From Bacteroidales bacterium (GTDB lineage: Bacteria; Bacteroidota; Bacteroidia; Bacteroidales; P3), in NCBI GenBank assembly GCA_017561155.1, contig JAFZDP010000068.1, positions 1 to 51,267 on the forward strand: a stretch of DNA of 51,267 nt. The letters run 5' to 3'. The notes below the pieces were generated by a model. That model was not told the origin of the DNA. It saw nothing but the letters and a program-made list of their open reading frames with translations, and ran no database searches. Of the stretch, positions 25,755 through 34,067 are shown piece by piece (positions within the stretch are counted from its first letter, which is position 1; each line of letters begins with the position of its first letter). Made by a program: the position numbers and the translations under genes.

Positions 25755-27653
25755 TTATTCCATTTCTTTTATTCTACCATTAAAATAGTTGCTCCAATCG
25801 GAGTTGATGTATTTATCTTTGCACCCTTTGGGGACTAATAGTGTAATATCGTTTGGGTAGGGGAAAACACTTTCAATACGAAATATTTCTAAAAAGAGGA
25901 TAATTGTTGGTGGTTCTTTAGCTAAGCAGGTTATTGTTTTTATATTGTTGCAACCATCAAAGGCAGAATTTACAATATTGGTAATGCTACTTGGAATAAC
26001 TATCGATGTCAAAGATTTACATTTATAAAAAGTAATATTTTCTATAATTCTAACGCTGTGGGGAATAACTATCGAGGTTAGAGCAGAACAATCTGAAAAT
26101 GCTCCAAAACCTATGTGTGCAACACTATTGGGAATACTGATAGATGTCAATTCTTTGCAATAGTCAAATGCTCTATCAGCTATAAGACGTGTTTTTTCTT
26201 TTACGGTGTATGCACCTCTTAATAATGTGTCGGCAACCAATAAGCAATCGTCTTTATACAGCACATCGCCTTCCCAATTGTCTTTGTTGTTATAGAAAGC
26301 TGTGTTGTAGAAAACTTCACATCCAAGATGTTCTACCGTAGATGGTATATTAAATCTTTCCAGATTATTGCAATTGTAAAATGCACTATATTCAATAGAA
26401 ACAATGCTGTCGGGTATTTTAATGCTTTTCAAACTACTACACCCAAGGAATGCCATAGACCGAATACTATCTATGCTGTTGGGAAGCGAAACCGAGGTTA
26501 AACTGCTACAAAACATAAATGCTTCAGGTGGTATGTTGTTTATACTATTGGGTACAACAATAGACTGCAATCCCTCACAACCTCTGAATGCCTTTTCTGC
26601 TATCAACCGAGTGCCTTCTGCTATAGAATAATCTCCTCTTATAGCACTATCTACCGCCAATAAACATCCATCTTTATACAGTACATTATCTTTCCAATTA
26701 TTTTTATTGTTGAAAAATGCTGTGTTTTCAAAAGCTTGGTTTCCTATGGTTTTTACAGATGATGGTATGGTGAAATCTGATAAACTATCGCATGCATAAA
26801 ATGCTCGAGCACCAATATGAGTGATACTGCTTGGTAGATTTATTGAAACTAATTTATCGCAGCTATTGAAAGTGTTTGATTCGATAGAGATAACACCTTC
26901 GGGTATATTTATCGAAGTCAAACTTTTGCAACCACTGAATGCAAAATCTCCGATATATGTAACACTGCTTGGAATATTGACAGAGTCCAACTTGTTACAA
27001 GCACTAAAAGAGCTATACTTTATGCGACTAATGCCGTTGGGTAAACGAATTGATGTAAGATTGGTGCAGTAGCTGAATGATGAACCAATTTCTGAAACCC
27101 CATCGGGGATGATAATCGAGGTTAATCTTTTACAATTCCAAAATGCTTCATCAGATATTAGTCGTGTACCTTCCAATACCGTATATTCTCCACTTATGGT
27201 GGTGTCTACTGCAAGCAAGCATCCGTCTTTATATAGAACTTTGCCTGTCCAATTGTCTTTGTTTTTATAGAAAGCTGTTGAGTTTAGAGAGTATATATTT
27301 ATCTCTGTTACAGATGGTGGAATGTTGAAGGTTGTTAAGTTACTGCAGTCTTCAAACATCATCATATCTATATCCGTAATAGTGTTGGGGAATGTGACAG
27401 ATGTTAGTTTGCTACAACCTTTAAACACTTCAAAATAAATATGTTTAACATTGTATTCCTTATTCTTATACATCACCTTTGGTGGAATATTTATTGCTGT
27501 GGCGGTGGTATTATTGCAGCGTAGCAGGCATACTTCATCATTGTCCATTATTTCGTAGGTTAAGTCGCCTATGGTGAAAGTATTATTATTGTTTGTACAA
27601 CTTACTGCTATGATGTTTAGCAGCAATAAAACTATATATATTATCCGTTTCAT
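25755..27653 (-). CDS. BspA-like leucine-rich repeat lipoprotein, array copy 2
   Basis: The longest copy, 632 residues, with a lipobox IIAVSC (Cys19). It contains three copies of the insert NKDNW...VLYKDGCLL...TRLIA (about residues 130-180, 308-355 and 448-495) that break the LRR solenoid into four blocks. This looks like internal duplication of a block of LRRs plus one insert. The C-terminus is slightly extended (ILFLEIFRIESVFPYPND) before the shared LLVPKGCKDKYINSDW block. Its place in a four-gene array with identical junctions implies origin by tandem duplication. Confidence 0.9.
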   Translation of the reverse strand: MKRIIYIVLLLLNIIAVSCTNNNNTFTIGDLTYEIMDNDEVCLLRCNNTTATAINIPPKVMYKNKEYNVKHIYFEVFKGCSKLTSVTFPNTITDIDMMMFEDCSNLTTFNIPPSVTEINIYSLNSTAFYKNKDNWTGKVLYKDGCLLAVDTTISGEYTVLEGTRLISDEAFWNCKRLTSIIIPDGVSEIGSSFSYCTNLTSIRLPNGISRIKYSSFSACNKLDSVNIPSSVTYIGDFAFSGCKSLTSINIPEGVISIESNTFNSCDKLVSINLPSSITHIGARAFYACDSLSDFTIPSSVKTIGNQAFENTAFFNNKNNWKDNVLYKDGCLLAVDSAIRGDYSIAEGTRLIAEKAFRGCEGLQSIVVPNSINNIPPEAFMFCSSLTSVSLPNSIDSIRSMAFLGCSSLKSIKIPDSIVSIEYSAFYNCNNLERFNIPSTVEHLGCEVFYNTAFYNNKDNWEGDVLYKDDCLLVADTLLRGAYTVKEKTRLIADRAFDYCKELTSISIPNSVAHIGFGAFSDCSALTSIVIPHSVRIIENITFYKCKSLTSIVIPSSITNIVNSAFDGCNNIKTITCLAKEPPTIILFLEIFRIESVFPYPNDITLLVPKGCKDKYINSDWSNYFNGRIKEME

Positions 27654-27656
27654 ATC

Positions 27657-29300
27657 TTATTCCATTTCTTTTATTCTACCATTAAAATACTTGTTCCAAT
27701 CGGATTCTTTGTATTTCTCCAAACTGCCTTTGGGTACTAACAGTGTTGCGGTTGTATTTTTGGGAAATATATTTGTACCAGTCAGTGATGGTGGTTTAGT
27801 CGATAGGCAGGTAATGGTGGTTAGGTTTGTACAGTCGATGAATACTCTGTGTCCTATGGTTTTTACTTTTTTTGGTATTACTACAGAGGTTAGGTTGCTG
27901 CACCCTTTAAACAGCTCCCATTCTAGCGATGTGATGTTTTGAGGTATATCTACTGTGGTTAGGTTGCTGCAGTAGCTAAACACACAATTGTCTATGGTTT
28001 CGATGCTGTGTGGTAGATGTATTGTTTTCAAGCTGCTGCAATTATTGAAAGCGTCAAACTCTATAGTTTCTACACCTTCGGCAATATCAACCTCTGACAG
28101 GTTGTTACACCCTTTGAAAGCATATTTCTTTATGGTTTTTACATTGCTTGGTATGGCAATGTGCAACAGACTGTTGCAATTAAGGAAAGTGTTGGTTTCG
28201 ATATGTTTTATTGTTGTGGGGATATTTATTGTTTGCAGACTGCTGCATTCCATAAATGCTGCTTTGCCTATGTATTTTACATTGTCGGGAATAGTTATCG
28301 AGGGCAGACTGCTGCAACCATAGAATGTGCTTTCTTCTATACGCTTAATGTTTGTGGGCAAGTTGATAGAAACAAGGTTGCTACATTTGTAAAAGGCACT
28401 GTTTTCTAAGGTGGTAATGCTGTTGGGTAGGCGGATAGATGTTAGAGAGGGACAACGAGCAAAGGCACATTTTCCCACATGTTCCAGACTGTTGGGCAAG
28501 TCGACAGATGTTAGACTGTGGCATTCATCGAAAGAAAAATCATCAATGCTTACTACGCCATATGGTATTACTATCGATTTTAGGTTTTCGCATTTATAAA
28601 ATGCCCAACCCCCTATAGATGTTACGCTATTGGGTATTGCAATAGAACTGAGCTTTTTGCACTCTAAAAACATCCCTGCTTCGATGGTGGTAATATTGTT
28701 TGGTAGAGAAATCGTTTCGAGGTTTTTGCAATTACTAAAGGCATAAAATCCAATTTTGGTAACGCTGTTTGGAATGTAGATATGTTTTAGTTTGCTGCAA
28801 TTATCGAAAGCAAATTGTTCAATAGTTGTAACGCTGTTGGGTATAACAATCGATTCTAAATTATGACAGTTGCTGAACATTCCTTTTGGTATAGTTGTGA
28901 TACTATTGTTTAAAACAACCGATGTTAAACGATTGCATCCGCAAAAGACTTCCTTGCCAATATGTTTAACACTGCTTGGTATTTCGATGTTTTTTATGTT
29001 GTCGCAGTCGTAGAAAGCTTGTTTACCTATACGTTCTATAGTGTTTGGTATGGTTATCGATATTATTTTGTCGCAATTAAAAAACGCATCTTTACCTATG
29101 GCGCTTACGGTATATGTACGTTTGTTGTATTCTACTGTGGCAGGGATGTTTACAACCGAGTCTATTTCGTTGTAAGCTTTTACCTTTACTTCGCTTCTCG
29201 AAGTTTTCTTGTAAGTTATGCTGCCTACGGTAAAATTTCTTTGTGCAAATGCTGTATTTGTACATATTATGACTGTCAGTGCTATTATTATTCTTTTCAT
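27657..29300 (-). CDS. BspA-like leucine-rich repeat protein, array copy 1
   Basis: A 547-residue exported protein, the first gene of the array. It has a standard signal peptide (NTAFA, then QRNF) rather than a lipobox, and about twenty uninterrupted LRR_5 units of the type IPNSVTKIGFYAFSNCKNLE, ending in LLVPKGSLEKYKESDWNKYF as in copy 4. Thus copies 1 and 4 share insert-free solenoids while copies 2 and 3 share the insert. It follows the only promoter I see for the group (29419-29426), so all four are probably one transcript. Confidence 0.9.
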   Translation of the reverse strand: MKRIIIALTVIICTNTAFAQRNFTVGSITYKKTSRSEVKVKAYNEIDSVVNIPATVEYNKRTYTVSAIGKDAFFNCDKIISITIPNTIERIGKQAFYDCDNIKNIEIPSSVKHIGKEVFCGCNRLTSVVLNNSITTIPKGMFSNCHNLESIVIPNSVTTIEQFAFDNCSKLKHIYIPNSVTKIGFYAFSNCKNLETISLPNNITTIEAGMFLECKKLSSIAIPNSVTSIGGWAFYKCENLKSIVIPYGVVSIDDFSFDECHSLTSVDLPNSLEHVGKCAFARCPSLTSIRLPNSITTLENSAFYKCSNLVSINLPTNIKRIEESTFYGCSSLPSITIPDNVKYIGKAAFMECSSLQTINIPTTIKHIETNTFLNCNSLLHIAIPSNVKTIKKYAFKGCNNLSEVDIAEGVETIEFDAFNNCSSLKTIHLPHSIETIDNCVFSYCSNLTTVDIPQNITSLEWELFKGCSNLTSVVIPKKVKTIGHRVFIDCTNLTTITCLSTKPPSLTGTNIFPKNTTATLLVPKGSLEKYKESDWNKYFNGRIKEME

Positions 29301-29418
29301 AGATGGCGTTTTTTTTGATTTTTGTTGTGTCTTTATATTGCTTTATTTATATTGTTGTTGTATGAATCAGAGTGTTTTATCTGCTATTTGACGACTTTGA
29401 AACAGCCTGTTCAGAATG

Positions 29419-29426
29419 CAAATATA
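29419..29426 (-). promoter_or_regulatory. -7 element for the LRR operon
   Basis: The complement of 29419-29426 reads TATATTTG (TAnnTTTG), with a T-rich -33 region about 20 nt upstream. Predicted leader about 110 nt. Confidence 0.6.
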
Positions 29427-30431
29427 CAATAAAATAATTGAAAATAAAAACCTAAATCTAACATTATTTTTTACTGGTGGCAACATGCTTCAGACTGTGT
29501 AAAGGAATGTAGTTTTGGGTGGACGTAAATAGTTAATTGTTAGGCAAAGTATATAGTTGCGGTAGGGGTATGCCATTGTTTTGATATTTACATGTCGGTA
29601 TTTGTTAATGCATTAATAAAATTGTCATATATTAACAGAGAGCGATTTAACACGGAGAATGGCGTATTTGTGCATAAAATACTTTCGGAGTGTAAATATT
29701 TAAGCTACGATGATTTTAGAAAATTAGGTGATTGATTATCAGTGAATATTATTTTATGCACTTTCTCTAAAAAATGCTCAGGCGATGGAAATATATCGTT
29801 CTCCCGATGGCAATATACCGTCATCGTGATGAAACCCTACCGTCATCGCGATGAAACCCGGGTGTTCTCGTGATGAAAGTATTGGGTTTTGCTATAAAAA
29901 GTGCCATAGTTTGCTGTCGAAACTATGCGTTTTACGCTTTGGAAACATAGTGCTTTGGTTGTGTGTTTAACATTTTCGGTTTTTCTTTAACATTTGCTCT
30001 GCTTTCAAATATCCCCGATTTGGAGTATTGAAAAACTAATATGGGAAATTTTGAACATATATATAATGTGTCGGAACTTTGTGTGGCAGCCCATCGAGAA
30101 CCGAAGTGTGGAGTAGGGGAGTTGCGGTGCTTCGGTTGTGCTTTTTTATGGTTTGGTTTGAGTAGGTGTAAAGTTGTCGAAAAGAGGGTGTTTTTGAGTG
30201 TTGTAGAAAGTGTTGTAATTTAGCTCTAAAAAGGGTGTTATTTTATGGAAGTCAGAGCGTTGTATAGATGAAGCGAAAAAATGAGAAAAAGGAGGCGAAA
30301 AAGTAAAAAAACACGAAAAAAAACACCAAAAAAGGGGACATAAAACTAAGAAGAAGTAGAAAGAATGCGAAATATAATATGTTGATATATATATAAATAA
30401 AAGTGCGAATGAAAAATATTCGGTAAAAGAG
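29427..30431. other. 1-kb non-coding region between LRR operon and rpmG
   Basis: No convincing gene. It holds the 22-bp-period array (29778-29887), a perfect 8-bp hairpin (CATAGTTT at 29905-29912 with AAACTATG at 29920-29927) and a purine-rich stretch 30240-30420. The 60-codon frame at 30041-30223 has no family likeness and no ribosome-binding site, so I leave it uncalled. Confidence 0.55.
29778..29887 (+). repeat. Five-unit array with exact 22-bp period
   Basis: Decamers ending in GATG start at 29778, 29800, 29822, 29844 and 29866: TCAGGCGATG, TCTCCCGATG, CATCGTGATG, CATCGCGATG, TCTCGTGATG. Each is followed by 12 variable bases. The same period and core occur at 46265-46352. ATGCACTTT at 29756-29764 and AAAGTGCCAT at 29898-29907 form an imperfect flanking inverted repeat. 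Confidence 0.85.
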
Positions 30432-30462
30432 TTTGTAGATTCAAATAAAATTTGTAACTTTG
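30432..30462 (+). promoter_or_regulatory. Consensus promoter for rpmG
   Basis: TTTG at 30432-30435, 19-nt spacer, TAACTTTG at 30455-30462. A textbook Bacteroidota promoter 22 nt before the rpmG ATG. Confidence 0.85.
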
Positions 30463-30483
30463 CAAAATAAAATAGAAATAGAA

Positions 30484-30672
30484 ATGGCAAAGAAAACTAA
30501 GGATGCAAGAGTGCAAGTAATATTGGAATGCACAGAACAAAAAGCAAGTGGAATGCCCGGAATGTCGAGATACGTAACAACAAAAAATAAAAAGAATACT
30601 CCGGGACGTATGGAGTTAAAGAAATATAACCCCATATTGAAAAAAGTAACAGTTCATAAAGAAATAAAATAG
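30484..30672 (+). CDS. rpmG: 50S ribosomal protein L33
   Basis: A 62-residue ribosomal protein: [20 protein letters not shown]..., then [22 protein letters not shown], the L33 signature. I start it at the ATG at 30484, 22 nt after the promoter's -7 box. The cysteines that bind zinc in the C+ form of L33 are reduced to one (LEC), so this is a zinc-independent (C-) type. In many Bacteroidota, rpmB (L28) directly precedes rpmG; here rpmG starts its own transcript. The DUF4295 gene follows after 9 nt. Confidence 0.96.
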   Translation: MAKKTKDARVQVILECTEQKASGMPGMSRYVTTKNKKNTPGRMELKKYNPILKKVTVHKEIK

Positions 30673-30681
30673 TAAAGAGAT

Positions 30682-30837
30682 ATGGCAAAGAAAGCAGTTG
30701 CAACATTAAGAATTGGTGAGGAGAAGAAGTATGCAAAAGTGATAAAAACAGAACGTTCTCCAAAAACAGGAGCTTATGTATTTAAAGAAATAATAGTTCC
30801 TGATGATATGGTAAAGGATACTCTAACTAAAAAATAA
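30682..30837 (+). CDS. DUF4295 small protein
   Basis: A 51-residue basic protein starting MAKKAVATLRIGEEKKYAKV and ending VKDTLTKK. It is the small DUF4295 protein that in Bacteroidota lies between rpmG and ftsY; some consider it ribosome-associated because of this constant place, but its function is not established. The start codon is 9 nt after the rpmG stop, and a strong terminator follows, so rpmG and this gene form a two-gene transcript. Confidence 0.88.
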   Translation: MAKKAVATLRIGEEKKYAKVIKTERSPKTGAYVFKEIIVPDDMVKDTLTKK

Positions 30838-30860
30838 TTTTTTTCATACGCTTTTGTTTT

Positions 30861-30888
30861 TACCCCCAATTCTTGGGGGTATTTTTTT
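30861..30888 (+). terminator. Rho-independent terminator after DUF4295
   Basis: TACCCCCAA (30861-30869) pairs with TTGGGGGTA (30873-30881) over a 3-nt loop, followed by seven T. Confidence 0.95.
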
Positions 30889-30995
30889 GTGCGTATAAAA
30901 ATATTTTTGTCAGAGATTGTTGTAGTATTTACGCCGGTTGTAGGCGATAAGTATTACTCTTTTGTGCTATAATAAACTGTGCAAAAGAAAATAAA

Positions 30996-31027
30996 TTTGT
31001 ATATGTCGAAAAAAATGTGTAATTTCG
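30996..31027 (+). promoter_or_regulatory. Promoter for ftsY
   Basis: TTTG at 30996-30999, 20 nt, then TAATTTCG at 31020-31027, one base off TAnnTTTG. The ATG is 26 nt further on. Confidence 0.6.
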
Positions 31028-31053
31028 CATCGTAATTTTAAACATCAACTAGT

Positions 31054-32004
31054 ATGGGATTTTTTTCATTCTTTACCAAAGAAAAAAAGGAAACTCTTGA
31101 CAAAGGGTTGTCAAAGACAAAAGAGAATATTTTTTCCAAGATTTCCAAGACTCTTGTTGGAAAATCGAAGGTCGACGATGATGTATTAGACCAATTGGAA
31201 GAAATACTTATATCTGCCGATGTAGGTGTAGAGACAACACTGAAGATTATTGAACGTTTGCAGGAACGTGTTCAACGCGATAAATACGTGGGAACAAACG
31301 AACTGAACAAAATGCTTAAAGAAGAAATAACAGTGTTGCTTACCGAACATGAAGCCGAAGAGCACGACGACTTTTCGTTTTCTACCCCTCACAAACCATA
31401 CGTTATTATGGTTGTGGGAGTGAATGGTGTGGGCAAAACTACTACTATTGGCAAATTGGCATACCAGTTCAGGCAAGCCGGCAAAAGCGTTATGCTTGGT
31501 GCTTCAGATACATTCCGTGCTGCTGCTGTCGACCAACTTACTATATGGTCGGAGAGAGTAGGGGTGCCTATCGTGTCGCAAGGTATGGATGCAGACCCTG
31601 CTTCGGTTGCATTTGACACCTTGAAGTCGGCCGTAGCAAAAAATGTAGATGTTGTTTTGATTGACACTGCCGGACGTTTGCACAACAAGATAGGTTTGAT
31701 GAACGAACTATCGAAGATAAAAAAAGTGATGCAAAAGGTTATTCCTGATGCTCCACACGAAGTATTGTTGGTGTTGGATGCCTCGACCGGACAAAACGCT
31801 ATAGAGCAAGCCAAACAGTTTACCGAAGCAACAGATGTTAATGCTTTGGCACTTACAAAACTTGATGGTACTGCAAAAGGCGGTGTGATTATCGGAATTT
31901 CTGACCAATTTAAGGTGCCGGTAAGATACATAGGTTTGGGCGAAAAAATGACCGATTTGCAAGTGTTCAACTCTAAGGCATTTGTAGATAGTTTGTTTGA
32001 ATAA
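31054..32004 (+). CDS. ftsY: Signal recognition particle receptor FtsY
   Basis: The membrane-associated GTPase that receives ribosome-SRP complexes for cotranslational insertion. The 316-residue length is the compact form with no long acidic A domain; only MGFFSFFTKEKKETLDKG precedes the N domain. The G-domain motifs are clear: GVNGVGKTTTIGKL (P-loop, near residue 122), DTFRAAAVDQL, DTAGRLHNK near 205 and TKLDGTAKGG near 269. The rimO gene begins 30 nt after its stop, probably in the same transcript. Confidence 0.97.
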   Translation: MGFFSFFTKEKKETLDKGLSKTKENIFSKISKTLVGKSKVDDDVLDQLEEILISADVGVETTLKIIERLQERVQRDKYVGTNELNKMLKEEITVLLTEHEAEEHDDFSFSTPHKPYVIMVVGVNGVGKTTTIGKLAYQFRQAGKSVMLGASDTFRAAAVDQLTIWSERVGVPIVSQGMDADPASVAFDTLKSAVAKNVDVVLIDTAGRLHNKIGLMNELSKIKKVMQKVIPDAPHEVLLVLDASTGQNAIEQAKQFTEATDVNALALTKLDGTAKGGVIIGISDQFKVPVRYIGLGEKMTDLQVFNSKAFVDSLFE

Positions 32005-32034
32005 AGATTGAAAAATCTATATTATATATAGTTG

Positions 32035-33324
32035 ATGAATAAGGTAAATATAGTAACTTTGGGTTGTTCCAAAAATACCGTAGACTCCGAAAACATAGCA
32101 GGGCATTTGAGAGATGCCGGGTTTACTGTGAAATTCGACGACCCCAAGAATACCGCAGATATTGTAATTATCAATACTTGTGGATTTATTGGCGATGCAA
32201 AAGAGGAATCGATAAATACCATTTTGGAATACGCCGAACTGAAAAGACGCAAAAAAAATCCTAAAAAGATAATAGTTTGTGGCTGTTTGTCGCAACGCTA
32301 TGCCGAAGAACTTGCTAATGAAATACCCGAAGTAGATGCTTTCTATGGCGTACACGAATGGGACAAGCTGATAAAGACTATCAGCAACGAATATAACAAC
32401 GACTTTACAGCAAGTCGTTTGGTTAGTACTCCAAAGCATTATGCTTTTCTGAAGATAGCAGAAGGATGCAACAGAAGTTGTTCGTATTGTGCTATACCAT
32501 TGATACGTGGTCGTTTTATATCTCGCCCCATCGACGAGTTGGTAGAAGAGGCCAAACATTTGGTAGCCGATGGTGCAAAAGAGTTGCTTGTAATAGCACA
32601 AGATACTACATACTACGGAATGGATTTGTACGGAAAACGTTGTTTGGGTACGTTGTTGGAACGATTGGCAACAGAAACAGAAGCCAAATGGATAAGACTA
32701 CACTACACATTCCCATCGTCGTTTCCGGCCGATGTGGTAGAAGTAATGAAAAAATACGACAACATTTGCAACTACATAGACATTCCACTACAACATATAA
32801 GCACAAGTATTTTAGGCTCGATGCAACGTGGAATAGACAAAGAGGGTACCCTGAAACTGATGCAACAGTTCAAAGATAACTTGCCCGATGTGGCCATACG
32901 TACAGCTCTTATAGTGGGGTATCCAAACGAGACTGAACAAGACTTCGAAGAGTTAAAAGACTTTGTTACATCTATGCGTTTCGACCGTTTGGGTGTGTTT
33001 CAGTATTCTGCAGAAGAGGGTACTCCATCGTTTGCTTTAGGCGATACCGTTTCCGACGAAGAAAAGCAACGTCGTATGGATGAGATTATGTATCTGCAAG
33101 AACGTATATCTATCGAGAAGAATGCCGAAAAGGTAGGCAAAGAATATATAGTATTGGTGGATAGAAAAGAGGGAGATTTTTGGGTAGGCCGTACCGAATA
33201 CGATTCGCCGGAGATAGACAACGAAGTGCTTATACAAACCGACAAGCGATTGAAAGTAGGGGAGTTCTACAAGGTAGAGATAACAGATGCTATGGAATAC
33301 GACCTTATGGCACGATTGGTTTAA
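32035..33324 (+). CDS. rimO: Ribosomal protein S12 methylthiotransferase RimO
   Basis: A radical-SAM enzyme that methylthiolates an aspartate of ribosomal protein S12. The N-terminal UPF0004 domain begins VTLGCSKNTVDSEN with Cys residues for one Fe-S cluster (also NTCGF and CGCLSQRY). The radical SAM motif is EGCNRSCSYCAIP (CxxxCxxC) near residue 142, and the C-terminal TRAM domain covers about 365-429. I use the ATG at 32035; a TTG codon directly before it is also in frame. The protein has 429 residues, as usual. The rpmG-DUF4295-ftsY-rimO order is typical of Bacteroidota. Confidence 0.97.
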   Translation: MNKVNIVTLGCSKNTVDSENIAGHLRDAGFTVKFDDPKNTADIVIINTCGFIGDAKEESINTILEYAELKRRKKNPKKIIVCGCLSQRYAEELANEIPEVDAFYGVHEWDKLIKTISNEYNNDFTASRLVSTPKHYAFLKIAEGCNRSCSYCAIPLIRGRFISRPIDELVEEAKHLVADGAKELLVIAQDTTYYGMDLYGKRCLGTLLERLATETEAKWIRLHYTFPSSFPADVVEVMKKYDNICNYIDIPLQHISTSILGSMQRGIDKEGTLKLMQQFKDNLPDVAIRTALIVGYPNETEQDFEELKDFVTSMRFDRLGVFQYSAEEGTPSFALGDTVSDEEKQRRMDEIMYLQERISIEKNAEKVGKEYIVLVDRKEGDFWVGRTEYDSPEIDNEVLIQTDKRLKVGEFYKVEITDAMEYDLMARLV

Positions 33325-33337
33325 AAAGATATATAAA

Positions 33338-33371
33338 AAAAAGGCTTAACGAAAATTCGTCAAGCCTTTTT
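33338..33371. terminator. Bidirectional terminator between rimO and lipoprotein gene
   Basis: AAAAAGGCTTAACGAA (33338-33353) pairs with TTCGTCAAGCCTTTTT (33356-33371) with one mismatch; A- and T-runs on the two sides let it work in both directions. Confidence 0.9.
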
Positions 33372-33379
33372 CTTTTGGA

Positions 33380-33949
33380 TTATATTTTCTTTTCGAGTGT
33401 TATATAGTCGGGATATTGAACTTTTTGTTGTCCTATCATTACCGATGGTTTTACTTTAACTGCAATACGTGACGATGTAGCATCTGTTTGCGAAAAACTA
33501 CTGATAAAGTTTTTTACAGCTTCTACATTCTCCGATGAGAATAATTTGTAGATGTCTGTATTTATAGCCAATGGCATAGTGATGTTTGAATTGGCCGGAA
33601 TGGTATATTTTTTATTCACAGCACCCGATACAAAGTCTTTACCATCTATGGCACAAATCCAATCAAGTTCGTTTACGGCAGCAGTTTGTGTTGATGGGTT
33701 TTGTATACCAACATTAAGATTCATATCCAAAGGAATCTTTTTGTTTAGTATTGCTGTAGTAAGTTTAACTACGTCGGCAGTGCTAAGGTTTTTCAAATTC
33801 TTTATTTGTACACCAGCAATGCTAACGTTTTGAACGTTGCTCAAACTAAATTTACAATTGTACAATGCTGCTGTTTGTTCTATTTGCGACCATATATCGC
33901 ACGAAACGAATAGGCACGAAACGATTAATAAACCGAAAAATTTTTTCAT
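33380..33949 (-). CDS. LEA14-like lipoprotein
   Basis: A 189-residue lipoprotein. The signal ends CLFVSC, with Cys17 followed by Asp. The body, LSTADVVKLTTAILNKKIPLDMNLNVGIQNPSTQTAAVNELDW, then a hydrophobic stretch and IPANSNITMPLAI, resembles the immunoglobulin-like fold of LEA14 / water-stress (WHy) domains, in which paired strands carry the N-P-x-x pattern. Such bacterial lipoproteins are of unknown role. It has its own promoter at 34015-34046 and shares a bidirectional terminator with rimO. Confidence 0.72.
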   Translation of the reverse strand: MKKFFGLLIVSCLFVSCDIWSQIEQTAALYNCKFSLSNVQNVSIAGVQIKNLKNLSTADVVKLTTAILNKKIPLDMNLNVGIQNPSTQTAAVNELDWICAIDGKDFVSGAVNKKYTIPANSNITMPLAINTDIYKLFSSENVEAVKNFISSFSQTDATSSRIAVKVKPSVMIGQQKVQYPDYITLEKKI

Positions 33950-34014
33950 AAATGTCTTTTTTAATAATTTATAAATCAGAATAATATTTTGTTTGTTCGA
34001 ATTTTAATTCTTTG

Positions 34015-34046
34015 CAAAGATAAGTAATATTTTTATATTTACCCAA
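34015..34046 (-). promoter_or_regulatory. Promoter for the LEA14-like lipoprotein
   Basis: On the minus strand TTGG (complement of 34043-34046), 20 nt, TATCTTTG (complement of 34015-34022). Confidence 0.65.
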
Positions 34047-34067
34047 TAAATGTGTATCAAAATGTTA

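Noticed and set aside
29778-29887. CRISPR array
   Set aside because: Repeat core is only 10 bp and the spacers 12 bp, far below CRISPR dimensions, and no cas genes are in the window.
30041-30223. 60-codon open frame before rpmG
   Set aside because: No start signals, Cys/Gly-rich translation without family, in a region otherwise free of genes.
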